Assembly: GCA_021849805.1 (NCBI GenBank)
Contig: JAJZSL010000004.1
Coordinates: 51,587-115,586, forward strand
Length of the DNA: 64,000 nt
Origin: a bacterium
GTDB lineage: Bacteria; Verrucomicrobiota; Verrucomicrobiia; Chthoniobacterales; UBA6821
Reading direction: 5' to 3'
Of the stretch, positions 63,311 through 64,000 are shown piece after piece. The translations under genes were made by a program, and so were the position numbers. How positions within the stretch are numbered: the stretch's first letter is position 1; each line of letters starts with the position of its first letter. A model generated the notes under the pieces. It saw only the letters and a list, made by a program, of their open reading frames with translations, did no database searches and had not been told where the DNA came from.

Positions 63311-63724
63311 ATGCCTGAAATTCAACCTAACGACCAACAAGGAAAAAAAATCTCCGAGCATTTCATTGAGCTTATTATGATGCAGACCCAGGAAGCTATG
63401 CTATTTTTAGGGAAGCTTCCCCATCCTTCTACTGGAGAGACCGTTCTTAATTTAAAAGCAGCCAAGATGTTTATTGACTATCTGGAGGCAATTGAGGAGA
63501 AAACAAAAGGTAATCTTTCAGCTGATGAGGAGAAAATATTAAATAATCTTCTCTCTGAGTTAAGGCTTTCTTATGTACAAGTTTCTGCTAATGCTCCTGA
63601 AAAAGAAAATCTAAGTGATTCAAAGAAAGTTTCTTCATCCTCGATACTAGCTTCTCCAAATAAAGAGAGCATAGCATCAGAAGAGGAAACAAAAAAACGA
63701 TTTACCAAAACTTATGGAGAATAA
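63311..63724 (+). CDS. DUF1844 family protein
   Basis: The 137-residue protein has the DUF1844 core: FIELIMMQTQEAMLFLGKLP (about residues 18-37), LNLKAAKMFIDYLEAIEEKT (about 52-71) and LSADEEKILNNLLSELRLSYVQV. The C-terminal 40 residues are Ser/Lys/Glu-rich and look disordered. The family is small, helical and of unknown function, and is seen in Verrucomicrobiota, Planctomycetota and some other phyla. It has its own transcript, since the groEL terminator separates them. Confidence 0.85.
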   Translation: MPEIQPNDQQGKKISEHFIELIMMQTQEAMLFLGKLPHPSTGETVLNLKAAKMFIDYLEAIEEKTKGNLSADEEKILNNLLSELRLSYVQVSANAPEKENLSDSKKVSSSSILASPNKESIASEEETKKRFTKTYGE

Positions 63725-64000
63725 GAAGTTAGCGCCTTCACAATAACCGCTTAAGCTCCTAGAGAGTTTAAAAGCCGATTTTTATTCTTTTTTGAAGATG
63801 GAGTTTCTAAGTCGTATTGCTTTAAAATAAAGACTGCTAACAACCAAATCATCCATAGAAAACCAACGTTGACTTCTAAGCAAGAGGAGGCTATCGGAGA
63901 TCCCCCTAATCTAGCGCTCTCTCAAGAGAACTCCTCCCTCAAGCTCTCCCTTCTACTATGATCCTGATCTCCCATGAGCACTCCTGCGCTACCTAAGAGA
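63725..64000. other. Window end, mostly non-coding
   Basis: No complete gene is seen. An ATG at 63974 opens a frame (MSTPALPKR) that runs off the window end; its Ser/Thr/Pro start is like those of the candidate substrates, but nine codons prove nothing. On the minus strand a frame ends near 63920, which could be the tail of a gene beyond the window. Confidence 0.3.

Overview
The window is about 64 kb from a Gram-negative bacterium of the PVC group, most likely a host-associated member of the Verrucomicrobiota. The pointers are a fused LpxC-FabZ protein followed by LpxA (lipid A synthesis), a DUF1844 gene downstream of groEL, a meso-DAP peptidoglycan pathway, and a set of serine/threonine/proline-rich proteins next to a type III secretion-type chaperone. 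The phylum call is inference from gene content, because no rRNA gene is present. Few genes have a clear Shine-Dalgarno sequence (groES is the clear exception).

Layout. 1-3572 (minus strand): a run of lmbE-like deacetylase, rmuC, a solute-binding lipoprotein and a lipoate-ligase-family gene cut by the window edge. 3677-4474: a lone thiG. 4515-6942 (minus): an LcrH/SycD-type TPR chaperone followed by a 615-residue Ser/Thr-rich protein, the best candidate secretion pair. 7163-13798: mutS, an exported hydrolase, an RluA-type pseudouridine synthase, lpxC-fabZ and lpxA. 13945-15234: a candidate effector and a small lipoprotein. 15721-18054: comEC, then tRNA-Cys and tRNA-Val. 18295-25072: a region marked by four copies or remnants of a 160-bp MITE-like element; it holds a conserved secreted protein, glucan phosphorylase, aroE and a DUF4143-type ATPase. 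25175-33953: lysS, two exported proteins, a proline-rich PPPY protein, a P1B-4-type metal ATPase, ftsH and a LolA-like protein. 33965-39165: two lineage-specific genes (one apparently switched off by a poly-C tract) between two copies of a repeat several hundred bases long. 39163-41272 (minus): DUF883, L,D-transpeptidase and a GYF_2/Yip1 membrane protein. 42125-54338: the first part of a division and cell-wall cluster (mraZ-rsmH-ftsL-ftsI-murE-murF-mraY-murD-LysM-ftsW-murG). 54392-57045 (minus): D-Ala-D-Ala carboxypeptidase, thiL and a CPBP protease. 57527-63724: rsmA fused to a Nudix domain, dnaK, groES, groEL, a strong terminator and DUF1844.

How the parts fit. Most of the window is housekeeping: envelope synthesis (lipid A, peptidoglycan), proteostasis (FtsH, DnaK, GroESL), repair (MutS, RmuC) and translation. 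Set into this are islands of lineage-specific genes (615, 243, 123, about 890 and 397 residues). Four of these proteins start with a short uncharged Ser/Thr/Pro-rich leader instead of a Sec signal. Together with the SycD-type chaperone this suggests that the cell makes a type III secretion system whose structural genes lie outside the window. The islands are also where the repeats gather: palindromes with tandem 20-mers, long direct repeats, MITE-like elements and a homopolymer frameshift. That pattern fits genes that are gained, duplicated and switched faster than the surrounding core.
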